Of a DNA stretch of 64,000 nt, positions 35,740 to 44,425 are shown piece after piece (the first letter of the stretch is position 1; every line of letters begins with the position of its first letter). The stretch covers positions 1-64,000 of the forward strand of contig NZ_LMDS01000006.1 of assembly GCF_001425865.1 (NCBI RefSeq). The letters are read 5' to 3'. The position numbers and the translations under genes are program-made. This DNA comes from Rhizobacter sp. Root404. GTDB taxonomy: Bacteria > Pseudomonadota > Gammaproteobacteria > Burkholderiales > Burkholderiaceae_C. Under the pieces are notes generated by a model. That model did no database searches and had not been told where the DNA came from. It was given only the letters and a program-made list of their open reading frames with translations.

Positions 35740-36108
35740 ATGCCCCGCCAGACGCTCGACGACTCCCGCCTCCACCCTGCGATCCGCGACAAGGTCGAGA
35801 ACCTGCACGCGGACATCGTGCACAACGTCAACGCGGCGGCGCTGTCGAACCCGGTGCTCGTCGTCGGCATGGCCGGCAACCCGCACTGCCGGCGCGCCCG
35901 GCGGCTGCTCGAGGAAGCGGCGATCCCGTTCCACTACCTCGGCTACGGCAGCTACCTGGCCGAATGGCGGCCGCGCGGGGCGCTCAAGGCCTGGACCGGC
36001 TGGCCGACCTTCCCGATGGTGTTCGTGAAAGGCAACCTCATCGGCGGCGCCGCGGACCTGGAGCGGCTGATCAAGAGCGGCGAGATCAAGCGCCTGCTCG
36101 GCGAATGA
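35740..36108 (+). CDS. glutaredoxin-family protein (monothiol-like)
   Basis: A 122-residue thioredoxin-fold protein. VLVVGMAGNPHCRRARRLLEE carries a single active-site Cys (CRRA in place of CGFS or CxxC), and GWPTFPMVFVKGNLIGGAADLERL holds TFP and the GG glutathione-binding turn. This resembles Grx4-type monothiol glutaredoxins in layout, though the CGFS motif used in Fe-S transfer is missing. Its stop overlaps the ATG of the hydrolase gene (ATGA). Confidence 0.82.
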   Translation: MPRQTLDDSRLHPAIRDKVENLHADIVHNVNAAALSNPVLVVGMAGNPHCRRARRLLEEAAIPFHYLGYGSYLAEWRPRGALKAWTGWPTFPMVFVKGNLIGGAADLERLIKSGEIKRLLGE

Positions 36109-37589
36109 CGCTGGCGGCCGTGCGGCGCAGCGCGCTCGCGCTGGCCGGCCTGCTGGCGGCCGGCGCGGCGCAGGCGCAGGTGTCATCGCTGGTCGATTGC
36201 CGCGTCGCCGGGCTGCGCAACAGCGTCAAATGCGGCGTGGTGCCACGCGCACTCGATCCGGCGCGGCCGGACGGTCCGAAGATCGACATCAAGTACGTCG
36301 TCGTGCCCGCGATGGCGCGGCGCAAGCTGCCGGATCCGGTGTTCCTGATCGCCGGTGGCCCGGGCCAGAGCGCGATCGACGTGGCGCCGCAGGTCATGCC
36401 GCTGTTCACTCGGCTCAACAACCGCCGCGACATCGTCTTCGTCGACCAGCGCGGGACCGGCCAGAGCGCGCCCTTGGCCTGCCCCGATGCCAAGCGCGAG
36501 AGTCTGGCCGAGCAGGCCGACGAAGGTGCGCAGCTGCGCCAGCTGCAGGAGTGCAAGGCCGCGCTGCTGAACAAGCCGTACATCCGGGCACCCGAGGACC
36601 TGGGCTTCTTCACGACGACGCTGGCGATGGGCGACCTGGACGCGGTGCGGGCGCAACTCGGCGCGCCGCAGGTCGACCTGGTCGGCGTCTCGTACGGCAC
36701 GCGCGCGGCGCTCGAGTACATGCGACTGTTCCCGGGCGCGGTGCGCCGCGCGGTGCTCGATTCGGTCGCGCCACCGGACATGGTGTTGCCGACCAGCTTC
36801 TCCACCGACGGGCAGGCCGCCCTCGACGCGCTGCTGACTGGGTGCGAACGCGAGCCCGGCTGCGCCACCTCGTACCCGACGCTGCATATCGACTGGGCGG
36901 CACTGCTCGCCAGCCTGCCCAAGCCCGTGAGCGCACCGCACCCGCTGAGCGGCGCGATGGAGCACTTCACGCTGACGCGCGAGATGGTGCTCGGCGCGGT
37001 GCGCGGTGCGCTCTACAACCCCGCGATGGCCGCCGCGCTCCCGGCCGCTGTCACCGCGGCGAAGGCCGGGCACTACGAGGGCCTCGTCGGCATGGGTTCG
37101 CTGCTCGGCTCGCGCCGCGGGCTGCAGCTGGCGATCGGCATGCACTTCTCGGTCGTCTGCGCGGAGGACATGCCGCTGGTGGCCAAGGCCACCGACGCGC
37201 CGGGCGCCGACTTCGGCAACGCGCAGGCCCGGGTCTACCAGCGCGCGTGCGCCGACTGGCCGCGCGGCGCGGTGCCGGACGCGTTCTACCGGATCCCGCC
37301 GTCGCGCACGCCGGTGCTGCTGCTCAGCGGCGGGCTCGATCCGGCCACGCCGCCGCGCCACGGCGCGCGCGTCGCGGCGGCGCTGGGGCCGGCGGCGCAG
37401 CACGTGATCGTGCCGAACGCGGGCCACAGCGTGCTCGGCGTCGGCTGCGCGCGCGACGTGCTGTTCCGCTTCGTCGACGCGGCCGAGGACGCGGCGGCAA
37501 CCGCGGTCGACGCCGGCTGCCTGAAGGCGATCCCGCGGCCCGGCGTGTTCCACCCGATCGATCTCGACGCGGGCCGCGCGAAGCCATGA
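36105..37589 (+). CDS. secreted alpha/beta hydrolase, TAP/S33 peptidase-like
   Basis: A 494-residue exported hydrolase with a signal peptide (LALAGLLAAGAAQAQ). The catalytic triad candidates are Ser in GVSYGTRAALEY, Asp in LSGGLDPATPP, and His in VPNAGHSVLG. The oxyanion motif is FLIAGGPGQSA, and DIVFVDQRGTGQSAPLACP is typical of tripeptidyl/prolyl aminopeptidases. A C-terminal TAP-type segment is present. Starts and stops overlap with both neighbours, placing it in a tightly coupled operon with an ABC exporter. Confidence 0.88.
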   Translation: MTLAAVRRSALALAGLLAAGAAQAQVSSLVDCRVAGLRNSVKCGVVPRALDPARPDGPKIDIKYVVVPAMARRKLPDPVFLIAGGPGQSAIDVAPQVMPLFTRLNNRRDIVFVDQRGTGQSAPLACPDAKRESLAEQADEGAQLRQLQECKAALLNKPYIRAPEDLGFFTTTLAMGDLDAVRAQLGAPQVDLVGVSYGTRAALEYMRLFPGAVRRAVLDSVAPPDMVLPTSFSTDGQAALDALLTGCEREPGCATSYPTLHIDWAALLASLPKPVSAPHPLSGAMEHFTLTREMVLGAVRGALYNPAMAAALPAAVTAAKAGHYEGLVGMGSLLGSRRGLQLAIGMHFSVVCAEDMPLVAKATDAPGADFGNAQARVYQRACADWPRGAVPDAFYRIPPSRTPVLLLSGGLDPATPPRHGARVAAALGPAAQHVIVPNAGHSVLGVGCARDVLFRFVDAAEDAAATAVDAGCLKAIPRPGVFHPIDLDAGRAKP

Positions 37590-38392
37590 TCCACATCGAA
37601 CACCTGGCCAAGTCGTTCTCGGCACCGGCGGGCGGCGCGCGGCGGCTGGCGCTGAAGCGCACGCCGCCCCGCATCGTGCACGCTGCGCGCGACGTCAACC
37701 TGCACGCCCCGGACGGCCACATCACCGGCCTGCTCGGCCCGAACGGCGCCGGCAAGACGACGACGCTGCGGATGCTCGCTGGGCTGATCCCGGCGGATGC
37801 CGGCCGGATGCAGGTGGATGACATCGATGTGAGCGCTCGCCCGCGCGCCGCGCTCGCGCGCATGGGCGTACTCTCGGACGCCCGCGGCCTGTACCCGCGG
37901 CTCACGGCGCGCGAGAACATCGCCTATTACGGCCGCCTCCAAGGCATGCCGGCCGACGCGGCCGACGCGCGCGCCGAGTCGCTGGCCAGCATGTTCGACA
38001 TGCGCGCGCTGCTCGATCGCCGCACCGACGGCTTCAGCCAGGGGGAGCGCATGAAGACGGCGCTGGCGCGCGCGCTGGTGCACGACCCGGCCAACATCAT
38101 CCTCGACGAGCCGACCAACGGCCTTGATGTGCTCGCCACCCGCGCGCTGCGCGAGAGCCTGCGCTGGCTGCGCACGCCCGCGGGCGGCGCGAAGTGCATC
38201 GTGTTCTCCACGCACATCATGCAGGAGGTGGAACGGCTGTGCGACAGCGTCGTCGTCGTCGCGCACGGGCGCACGGTGGCGAGCGGCACGGTCGACGAGC
38301 TCCTCGCGCAGACGGGCGAGACCGACTTCGAGGAGGCGTTCGTCAAGCTCGCGTTCGCCGAGGAGCAGGCGCAACAGGGAGCCGCGGCATGA
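37586..38392 (+). CDS. natA: ABC transporter ATP-binding protein, NatA type
   Basis: A 268-residue ATPase. It has Walker A GPNGAGKTTT, Walker B IILDEPTNGLDV, and H-loop FSTHIMQEV. The signature is FSQGERMKTALARALV, diverged from LSGGQ at the second Gly, as seen in NatA-like proteins. With the permease that follows it forms an exporter; the NatAB family extrudes sodium in Bacillus, but the substrate here is unproven. It overlaps both neighbours by four bases. Confidence 0.88.
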   Translation: MIHIEHLAKSFSAPAGGARRLALKRTPPRIVHAARDVNLHAPDGHITGLLGPNGAGKTTTLRMLAGLIPADAGRMQVDDIDVSARPRAALARMGVLSDARGLYPRLTARENIAYYGRLQGMPADAADARAESLASMFDMRALLDRRTDGFSQGERMKTALARALVHDPANIILDEPTNGLDVLATRALRESLRWLRTPAGGAKCIVFSTHIMQEVERLCDSVVVVAHGRTVASGTVDELLAQTGETDFEEAFVKLAFAEEQAQQGAAA

Positions 38393-39561
38393 ACCGCCTC
38401 GCGACCGGCCTGACAATCTACCGCAAGGAGATCGTTGACGCGCTGCGCGACCGCCGCACGCTGCTGACCGTGCTCGCGTCGTCGGTGCTGATGGGCCCGC
38501 TGGTGCTGCTGGCGATCTCGGCGCTGGTGGCGTCGCTGGAAGCGAATGCGGAACAGCGCGAGGTCGCGATCGCCGGCCTCGAACGCGCTCCGACGCTGGT
38601 CAACTTCATCGCCCGCCAGACCTACACCGTGAAACCCGCGCCGGCCGACTACGAGCAGCGGCTGCGCAAGGCCACGCTGGCGGACGCGGTCGTCGTGGTG
38701 CCGGACGACTTCGAGGCGGCGCTGGTGCGAGGCGAGGCGCCGATCGTCGAGATCGTCTCCGACAGCGCCAACCAGCGCTCGCAGGCCAGCGCGGCGCGCG
38801 CGGTGCGGCTGGTCGAAGGCTTCAGCCGCGAACGCGCGCTGCTGACGCTGGCGCTGCGCGGCGTCTCGCCCGACGCGCTCGAGCCGCTGCGCGTGGCCGA
38901 GCGCGACCTGGCCAGCACGCAGACGCGCGCGACGCAGATCACCGGCATGCTGCCGTTCTTCGTGCTGATGGCGGTGCTCACCGGCGCGCTCAATGCGGCG
39001 CTCGACACCACCGCCGGCGAGCGCGAGCGCGGCTCGCTGGAACCGCTGCTGATGAACCCGGCCGAGCGCTGGGTGCTGGTGCTCGGCAAGTGGGGCGCGG
39101 TCGCGAGCGTCGGCATGCTGATCGCGGTGCTGGCGTGTTCCAGCTTCCTGCCCGGCCAGTGGTTGCTGCGCAGCGACACGCTGGCGGCGATGTTCCAGTA
39201 CGGGGTGCCGGAGCTGCTTCGGTTCCTGGTCGTGCTGCTGCCGTTCGCCGCCGCGGCATCGGCGCTGCTGATGGCGGTGGCGATCCGCTGCAAGACCTTC
39301 AAGGAGGCGCAGGCGAGCACCACCGTCGTGATGCTCGCGGCCTCGCTGCTGCCGTTGATCAACGTGTTCAGCCTCGGCGAGGAATCGCCCTGGTACCTCT
39401 GGGTGCCGGCGCTGGCGCAGAACGTGTTGATGACCCACGTGCTGAAAGGCGAAGCCCTCGGCATCGACCGGCTCGCGCCGCCGCTGCTGGTGTGCGCGGC
39501 CATCGCCGTGGCCTCGGTCTGGTTCGTCGCGCGCACCCTGCGCAGCGCAGCGGTGCGGTGA
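38389..39561 (+). CDS. natB: ABC transporter permease, NatB type
   Basis: A 390-residue ABC-2-type membrane protein. One N-terminal helix (TVLASSVLMGPLVLLAISAL) is followed by a large extracytoplasmic domain (about 50-180), then five to six helices from about 185 (MLPFFVLMAVLTGALNAAL) onward. ERERGSLEPLLMNP is the conserved cytoplasmic coupling motif of NatB/CcmB-type proteins. It pairs with the NatA-like ATPase upstream. Confidence 0.87.
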   Translation: MNRLATGLTIYRKEIVDALRDRRTLLTVLASSVLMGPLVLLAISALVASLEANAEQREVAIAGLERAPTLVNFIARQTYTVKPAPADYEQRLRKATLADAVVVVPDDFEAALVRGEAPIVEIVSDSANQRSQASAARAVRLVEGFSRERALLTLALRGVSPDALEPLRVAERDLASTQTRATQITGMLPFFVLMAVLTGALNAALDTTAGERERGSLEPLLMNPAERWVLVLGKWGAVASVGMLIAVLACSSFLPGQWLLRSDTLAAMFQYGVPELLRFLVVLLPFAAAASALLMAVAIRCKTFKEAQASTTVVMLAASLLPLINVFSLGEESPWYLWVPALAQNVLMTHVLKGEALGIDRLAPPLLVCAAIAVASVWFVARTLRSAAVR

Positions 39562-40043
39562 TGGACCGCCCCGCCCTGCCGCCGCCGGCCTGGCGCTGGT
39601 GCCGCTTCGACGAACTGAGCGTGGTCGAGCTCGATGCGATCTACCGCGCACGCCAGCAGGTCTTCACGATCGAACAGCAGTGCATCTATCTGGATGCGGA
39701 CGGCCACGATGCGCATTCGCACCACCTCGCGGCGTGGGCGGGCGACGACCGGACGCTGCCGCTCGCCTACGCGCGGCTCGTGCACCCCGGGCGCAAGTAC
39801 GCGGAGCCCTCGATCGGCCGCGTGATCACGACCGAGGCGGCGCGCGGCACCGGCCTGGGCCGCGAGCTCGTAGCGCGGGCGACGGCGCTGTGCGTGCGGA
39901 CTTTCCCGGCCCGCGGCATCCGCATCTCGGCGCAGTCGCGGCTCGAGCGCTTCTACGCCGGGTTCGGTTTCGTCGCGGTCGGCGAGCCGTACCTCGAGGA
40001 CGGCATCCCGCACACCGAGATGCTGCGGCACCCCTGGCCGTGA
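39561..40043 (+). CDS. GNAT acetyltransferase, ElaA family
   Basis: A 160-residue GNAT protein. WRWCRFDELSVVELDAIYRARQQVF in part (LYAIYRARQQVF-like) and EQQCIYLDADGHD are ElaA hallmarks, and ARGTGLGRELVARA is the acetyl-CoA-binding motif. The substrate is unknown. The ATG overlaps the permease stop by one base (TGATG), making it the last gene of the glutaredoxin-to-ElaA chain. Confidence 0.9.
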   Translation: MDRPALPPPAWRWCRFDELSVVELDAIYRARQQVFTIEQQCIYLDADGHDAHSHHLAAWAGDDRTLPLAYARLVHPGRKYAEPSIGRVITTEAARGTGLGRELVARATALCVRTFPARGIRISAQSRLERFYAGFGFVAVGEPYLEDGIPHTEMLRHPWP

Positions 40044-40068
40044 CGTGCCGGCGGGCACTCCCTACAAT
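40040..40068 (+). promoter_or_regulatory. sigma-70-type promoter of mnmG
   Basis: GTGACG (-35, 40040-40045) and TACAAT (-10, 40063-40068) are separated by 17 bases and end 30 bases before the mnmG ATG. The -35 overlaps the elaA stop codon. Confidence 0.5.
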
Positions 40069-40098
40069 CCGGGGTGCTCAAAAAATAGGCAAGACGAG

Positions 40099-42078
40099 AT
40101 GCTGTTCCCGAAGGAATTCGACGTGATCGTGGTCGGCGGCGGCCACGCCGGCACCGAGGCGGCGCTCGCGTCGGCGCGCATGGGGGCCGCCACGCTGCTG
40201 CTGACCCACAACATCGAGACGCTCGGCCAGATGAGCTGCAACCCGTCGATCGGCGGCATCGGCAAGGGGCACCTGGTGAAAGAGGTCGATGCGCTGGGTG
40301 GGGCGATGGCTGCCGCGACCGACGAAGCCGGCATCCAGTTCCGCATCCTGAACGGCTCGAAGGGTCCTGCCGTGCGCGCGACCCGCGCGCAGGCCGATCG
40401 CATCCTGTACAAGGCCGCGATCCGCCAGCGCATCGAGAACCAGCCGGACTTGTGGTTGTTTCAAGGCGCCTGCGATGACCTGATCCTCGACGGCGACCGG
40501 ATTGCCGGTGCGATTACGCAAGTGGGCATTCGCTTCAAGTCTCGCGCGGTCGTGCTGACTGCCGGCACGTTCCTCGACGGAAAGGTGCACGTCGGCTTGC
40601 AGAGCCACAGCGCGGGTCGGGCCGGCGATCCGCCGGCGGTGGCGCTGTCGGCCCGCCTGAAAGAGCTGAAACTGCCGCAAGGCCGCCTGAAGACAGGCAC
40701 GCCGCCGCGCCTGGACGGCCGCACCATCGACTTCAGCGCGCTGACCGAACAGCCGGGTGATCTGGACCCGGTGCCGGTGTTCAGCTTCATGGGCGACGCG
40801 GCGCAGCACCCGCGCCAGCTGCCCTGCTGGATCACCCACACCAACGAACGCACCCACGCGATCATCCGCGCCGGCTTCGACCGCAGCCCGATGTTCACCG
40901 GCCTGATCGACGGCGTCGGCCCGCGCTACTGCCCGAGCATCGAGGACAAGGTGAACCGGTTCGCGGACAAGGATTCGCACCAGATCTTCCTCGAGCCCGA
41001 AGGCCTGACGACGCACGAGTTCTACCCGAACGGCATTTCCACCTCGCTGCCGTTCGACGTGCAGCTCGCCGCGGTGCACAGCATGGCCGGGCTGGAGAAC
41101 GCGCACATCCTGCGGCCCGGCTACGCGATCGAATACGACTACTTCGACCCCCGCGAGCTGAAGGCGTCGTTCGAGACGCGCTCGATCGGCGGGCTCTACT
41201 TCGCCGGCCAGATCAACGGCACGACGGGCTACGAAGAAGCCGCGGCCCAAGGTCTGTTCGCGGGCATCAATGCGGCGCTGCAAGTGCGTGGGGACGCACC
41301 GTGGCTGCCCCGGCGTGACCAGGCCTACCTCGGCGTTCTGGTCGACGACCTGATCACCAAGGGCGTGACCGAGCCGTACCGCATGTTCACCAGCCGCGCC
41401 GAGTTCCGGTTGCAGCTGCGTGAGGACAACGCGGACATGCGACTGACCGAGGCCGGTCGATCGATGGGGCTGGTCGACGACGCGCGTTGGGCCGCGTTCA
41501 ACCGGAAGCGGGATGCGGTCGCACGGGAGACGGAGCGAATGAAGTCGACCTGGGTACAACCTTCGACCCTGTCGGCTGAGAACGCCACCCGCCTGCTGGG
41601 CGCACCGATCGAGCACGAGTACAGCCTCGCCGATCTGCTGAAGCGGCCGGATGTCGAGTTCGACCGCCTGGCTGAGATTGCACACATCGCGCGCCCGGAC
41701 ATCGCTGTTTCACGTGAAACACTGCGGGCCGAGTTCGGCGTGTCGCTGGCGGATTCGGTGATCGAGCAGGCCCAGATCTCGATCAAGTACGCCGGCTACA
41801 TCGACAAGCAGATCCGCGATGTCGAGCGCGCCGCGTCGTTCGAATCGCTGCGGCTGCCGGATGATCTCGACTATGCGCAGGTTGCGGCGCTGTCGTTCGA
41901 GGCCCGCCAAAAGTTGGCCAAGCACCGCCCCGAGACATTGGGCCAAGCCTCGCGCCTGTCCGGCATCACGCCGGCTGCGGTCTCGTTGCTGTTGGTGCAC
42001 TTGAAGAAAGGCAAGTTCAAGGGCTTCGCGACGCTGCCGCTGCCCGCCGACGCCGAGTCGATAACGTCGGCGCGTTGA
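40099..42078 (+). CDS. mnmG: tRNA uridine-5-carboxymethylaminomethyl modification enzyme MnmG (GidA)
   Basis: A 659-residue FAD enzyme that with MnmE installs cmnm5 at wobble U34 of certain tRNAs. The FAD motif is VIVVGGGHAGTEAALASARMG. The family signature GGIGKGHLVKEVDALGG and the PDA-like NGSKGPAVRATRAQAD segments are present. The C-terminal MnmE-binding helices end near PPAVSLLLVHLKK-like sequence (ITPAAVSLLLVHLKKG). The gene also carries a consensus parS site at 41706-41721. It is followed three bases later by rsmG. Confidence 0.98.
   Translation: MLFPKEFDVIVVGGGHAGTEAALASARMGAATLLLTHNIETLGQMSCNPSIGGIGKGHLVKEVDALGGAMAAATDEAGIQFRILNGSKGPAVRATRAQADRILYKAAIRQRIENQPDLWLFQGACDDLILDGDRIAGAITQVGIRFKSRAVVLTAGTFLDGKVHVGLQSHSAGRAGDPPAVALSARLKELKLPQGRLKTGTPPRLDGRTIDFSALTEQPGDLDPVPVFSFMGDAAQHPRQLPCWITHTNERTHAIIRAGFDRSPMFTGLIDGVGPRYCPSIEDKVNRFADKDSHQIFLEPEGLTTHEFYPNGISTSLPFDVQLAAVHSMAGLENAHILRPGYAIEYDYFDPRELKASFETRSIGGLYFAGQINGTTGYEEAAAQGLFAGINAALQVRGDAPWLPRRDQAYLGVLVDDLITKGVTEPYRMFTSRAEFRLQLREDNADMRLTEAGRSMGLVDDARWAAFNRKRDAVARETERMKSTWVQPSTLSAENATRLLGAPIEHEYSLADLLKRPDVEFDRLAEIAHIARPDIAVSRETLRAEFGVSLADSVIEQAQISIKYAGYIDKQIRDVERAASFESLRLPDDLDYAQVAALSFEARQKLAKHRPETLGQASRLSGITPAAVSLLLVHLKKGKFKGFATLPLPADAESITSAR
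41706..41721. promoter_or_regulatory. parS: parS centromere site within mnmG
   Basis: TGTTTCACGTGAAACA is a perfect 16-bp palindrome identical to the bacterial parS consensus. It is bound by ParB, which is encoded at 45982-46896. It lies in codons for Val-Ser-Arg-Glu-Thr of MnmG. Confidence 0.95.
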
Positions 42079-42081
42079 GCG

Positions 42082-42738
42082 ATGCCTGCCCCGACTGAGG
42101 CGCTGCGCCCCGCCTTGCGCACCATCACTGCTGAACTTGCGCTGGACCTCACCGAGCAGCAGGCCGATACCCTTCTCGGCTATCTGGCGCTGCTCCAGCG
42201 GTGGAACGCCCACTACAACCTGACCTCCGTGCGGGACCCGGCGCAGATGCTGACCCACCATCTCGCCGACTGCCTCGCGATCATGGCACCGCTGCGCCGC
42301 CAGGCCGGCACTGCCCCGCTGCGCATGCTGGACGTCGGCAGCGGCGGCGGCTTGCCCGGAGTGGTCATTGCGGCCTTGAACCCGGAGGTCGACGTGACCT
42401 GTGTCGACACCGTCGGCAAGAAGGCGGCGTTCGTCCAGCAGGTCGCAGGAGAGCTGCGGCTGAAGAACCTCCATGCGGCGCATTCGCGTGTCGAGAACCT
42501 GGTGGCCGCACCGTTCGACCTGATCACCGCTCGGGCATTCGCGTCGTTGGCCGACTTCGTCGCGTTGACCCGGGCGCGGCTCGCAGTTGGCGGAATCTGG
42601 CTCGCGATGAAGGGGAAGACGCCGACCGCGGAGATCGAGTCCCTTCCCGCCGACATCGACGTGTTTCACGTGGAACAACTTGCGGTGCCGGGCCTGGGTG
42701 CCGAACGCTGCATCGTCTGGATGCGCCCCAAGGGCTGA
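42082..42738 (+). CDS. rsmG: 16S rRNA (guanine-527-N7)-methyltransferase RsmG
   Basis: A 218-residue class I SAM methyltransferase (GidB). NLTSVRDPAQMLTHHLADCLA and LDVGSGGGLPGVVIAAL (SAM loop) are diagnostic, with ITARAFASLADFV later. It methylates G527 of 16S rRNA, and its loss gives low-level streptomycin resistance in other bacteria. A second parS site lies near its 3' end. Confidence 0.97.
   Translation: MPAPTEALRPALRTITAELALDLTEQQADTLLGYLALLQRWNAHYNLTSVRDPAQMLTHHLADCLAIMAPLRRQAGTAPLRMLDVGSGGGLPGVVIAALNPEVDVTCVDTVGKKAAFVQQVAGELRLKNLHAAHSRVENLVAAPFDLITARAFASLADFVALTRARLAVGGIWLAMKGKTPTAEIESLPADIDVFHVEQLAVPGLGAERCIVWMRPKG
42662..42677. promoter_or_regulatory. parS: parS centromere site within rsmG
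   Basis: TGTTTCACGTGGAACA; its complement TGTTCCACGTGAAACA fits the parS consensus TGTTnCACGTGAAACA. It is 956 bases from the first site and 151 bases before parA. Confidence 0.92.
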
Positions 42739-42768
42739 AACAGCGCCGGTCGCGGGTGCCGCTCTCCC

Positions 42769-42774
42769 TATAAT
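42769..42774 (+). promoter_or_regulatory. -10 element of parA promoter
   Basis: A consensus TATAAT lies 54 bases before the parA ATG in the rsmG-parA gap. No good -35 is found 16-18 bases upstream, so the promoter may depend on an activator or on ParB bound at the nearby parS. Confidence 0.4.
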
Positions 42775-42827
42775 TCCCTCTCTACGCCGGGCACTCGCCC
42801 CTCCTCCCACCCCTTTCTCGAGCGCCA

Positions 42828-43613
42828 ATGGCCAGGATTTTCTGCATCGCGAATCAGAAAGGCGGCGTCGGCAAGACCACGACGACGGTCAACCTTGCGG
42901 CCGGTTTGTCGCAAATCGGCAAGCGCGTGCTGGTGGTCGACCTGGACCCCCAGGGCAACGCGACGATGGGTTCAGGTGTCGACAAGCGCGCGCTCGACCT
43001 GACCGTCTATGACGTTCTGTTGGAAAACGCGTCGATTGCGGAAGCTCGTCAGGTCCAGACCAAAGCTGGCTACGACGTGCTGGGCGCCAACCGCGAACTG
43101 GCGGGGGCCGAAGTGGAGTTGGTCGAACTCGAACGCCGCAACGGCCGGCTCAAGGGGGCGCTGCAGGCGGTGCGGGACGACTACGATTTCGTGCTGATCG
43201 ACTGCCCGCCTTCGCTGAGCCTGTTGACGCTGAACGGCCTGTGCAGCGCCCACGGCGTCGTCGTGCCGATGCAGTGCGAGTATTTCGCGCTCGAAGGCTT
43301 GAGCGACCTCGTCAACACGATCAAGCAGGTGCATGCCAACCTCAACCCCGAGCTGGAGATCATCGGCCTGCTGCGCGTGATGTTCGACCCCCGCATCACG
43401 TTGCAGCAGCAAGTCAGCGAACAGCTCAAGGCGCACTTCGGCGAGAAAGTGTTCAACACCGTGATTCCGCGCAATGTGCGGTTGGCCGAGGCGCCGAGTT
43501 ACGGGCTGCCGGGCGTCGTGTTCGACCCGGCGTCCAAGGGCGCGATCGCGTTCGTCGAGTTCGCGAAGGAAATGTCGCAGCGCCTGGGCGCACCGGTGCG
43601 CGTCGCCGCGTGA
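42828..43613 (+). CDS. parA: chromosome partitioning ATPase ParA (Soj)
   Basis: A 261-residue ParA. The deviant Walker A is NQKGGVGKTTTTVNLAAG, followed by VDLDPQGNATMGSGVD. IDCPPSLSLLTLNGL is Walker B and switch region, and MQCEYFALEGLSDL follows. It binds DNA nonspecifically in the ATP form and moves ParB-parS complexes apart. The next gene's GTG overlaps its stop. parB is not adjacent but 2.4 kb downstream. Confidence 0.97.
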   Translation: MARIFCIANQKGGVGKTTTTVNLAAGLSQIGKRVLVVDLDPQGNATMGSGVDKRALDLTVYDVLLENASIAEARQVQTKAGYDVLGANRELAGAEVELVELERRNGRLKGALQAVRDDYDFVLIDCPPSLSLLTLNGLCSAHGVVVPMQCEYFALEGLSDLVNTIKQVHANLNPELEIIGLLRVMFDPRITLQQQVSEQLKAHFGEKVFNTVIPRNVRLAEAPSYGLPGVVFDPASKGAIAFVEFAKEMSQRLGAPVRVAA

Positions 43614-44410
43614 CCCCCGGTCCCACCTCGGCGCTTGCCTCCGGTCTGGCTTTTTCCCTGCTGTCGCGAATCGAAGACGCTGGTCTGAACGCCAGCGCGC
43701 CCCCGCAGCAGCGCTGGGTCGATGGGTGGCTGGTGCGCTTCTCGCCCGGCAAGGCCAAGCGGGCTCGATGCGTCAACGCAGTGGCCGACGGGCGGCTGCC
43801 GATCGCCGAGCGGCTCGCCGCCTGCGAAGCGGTGTTCGCCGAGGTCGGATTGCCGCTGATCGTCCGGATCACCCCGTTCACGCGGCCTGCCGAGCTGGAC
43901 GCGCAGCTCGAAAGTCGAGGCTTGCGCAGCTTCGATGACACCCGAGTGATGGTGCTCGGCGAGCTGGGCCGCCTCGCGGCGCGGCCGATTGCACACGGCA
44001 TCACGATCACGGCGATCGGCGCCCACGCCTTCGCGCGCCGGGTCGGCGGCTTCCGCGGCTCGCCGCTCGCTCAGCAGCAAGCGCAAGCGGAACGTCTGAT
44101 CAACTCGCCGGTCCCTTTCAGCGCGTACGAGCTGCGGGAGGACGGTGAGACGGTCGCCTGCGGACAATTTGCCCGCGAGGGCGAACTGGTCGGCCTGTAC
44201 GACGTGTTCACCGCGCCCGCCGCGCGTGGCCGAGGCCTCGCCGGCGTGCTGTGCCGCCACCTGCTGGTCGAAGCGCAAGCGCAGGGGGCGCGCCACGCCT
44301 ACCTGCAGGTCGAAGGCGACAATCACGCCGCCCGGGCCGTGTACCACCGCCTCGGCTTCACCGATGGCTACGCGTACCACTACCGCACGCGCGATCCCTC
44401 CGCCGCCTGA
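43610..44410 (+). CDS. GNAT-family N-acetyltransferase
   Basis: A 266-residue protein. An N-terminal segment of about 130 residues (RWVDGWLVRFSPGKAKRARCVN) resembles the first half of tandem or extended GNAT proteins. The C-terminal GNAT fold has LYDVFTAPAARGRGLAGVLC (acetyl-CoA loop) and YLQVEGDNHAARAVYHRLGF. The substrate is unknown. GTG start overlaps the parA stop (GTGA), so it is translationally coupled to parA. It converges on argC. Confidence 0.88.
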   Translation: MTPGPTSALASGLAFSLLSRIEDAGLNASAPPQQRWVDGWLVRFSPGKAKRARCVNAVADGRLPIAERLAACEAVFAEVGLPLIVRITPFTRPAELDAQLESRGLRSFDDTRVMVLGELGRLAARPIAHGITITAIGAHAFARRVGGFRGSPLAQQQAQAERLINSPVPFSAYELREDGETVACGQFAREGELVGLYDVFTAPAARGRGLAGVLCRHLLVEAQAQGARHAYLQVEGDNHAARAVYHRLGFTDGYAYHYRTRDPSAA

Positions 44411-44425
44411 GCGGCGCCCCGGGCG

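Noticed and set aside
42746..42751. -35 element for the parA TATAAT
   Set aside because: Sequences 16-18 bases upstream (around CCGGTC) do not resemble TTGACA, so only the -10 is reported.
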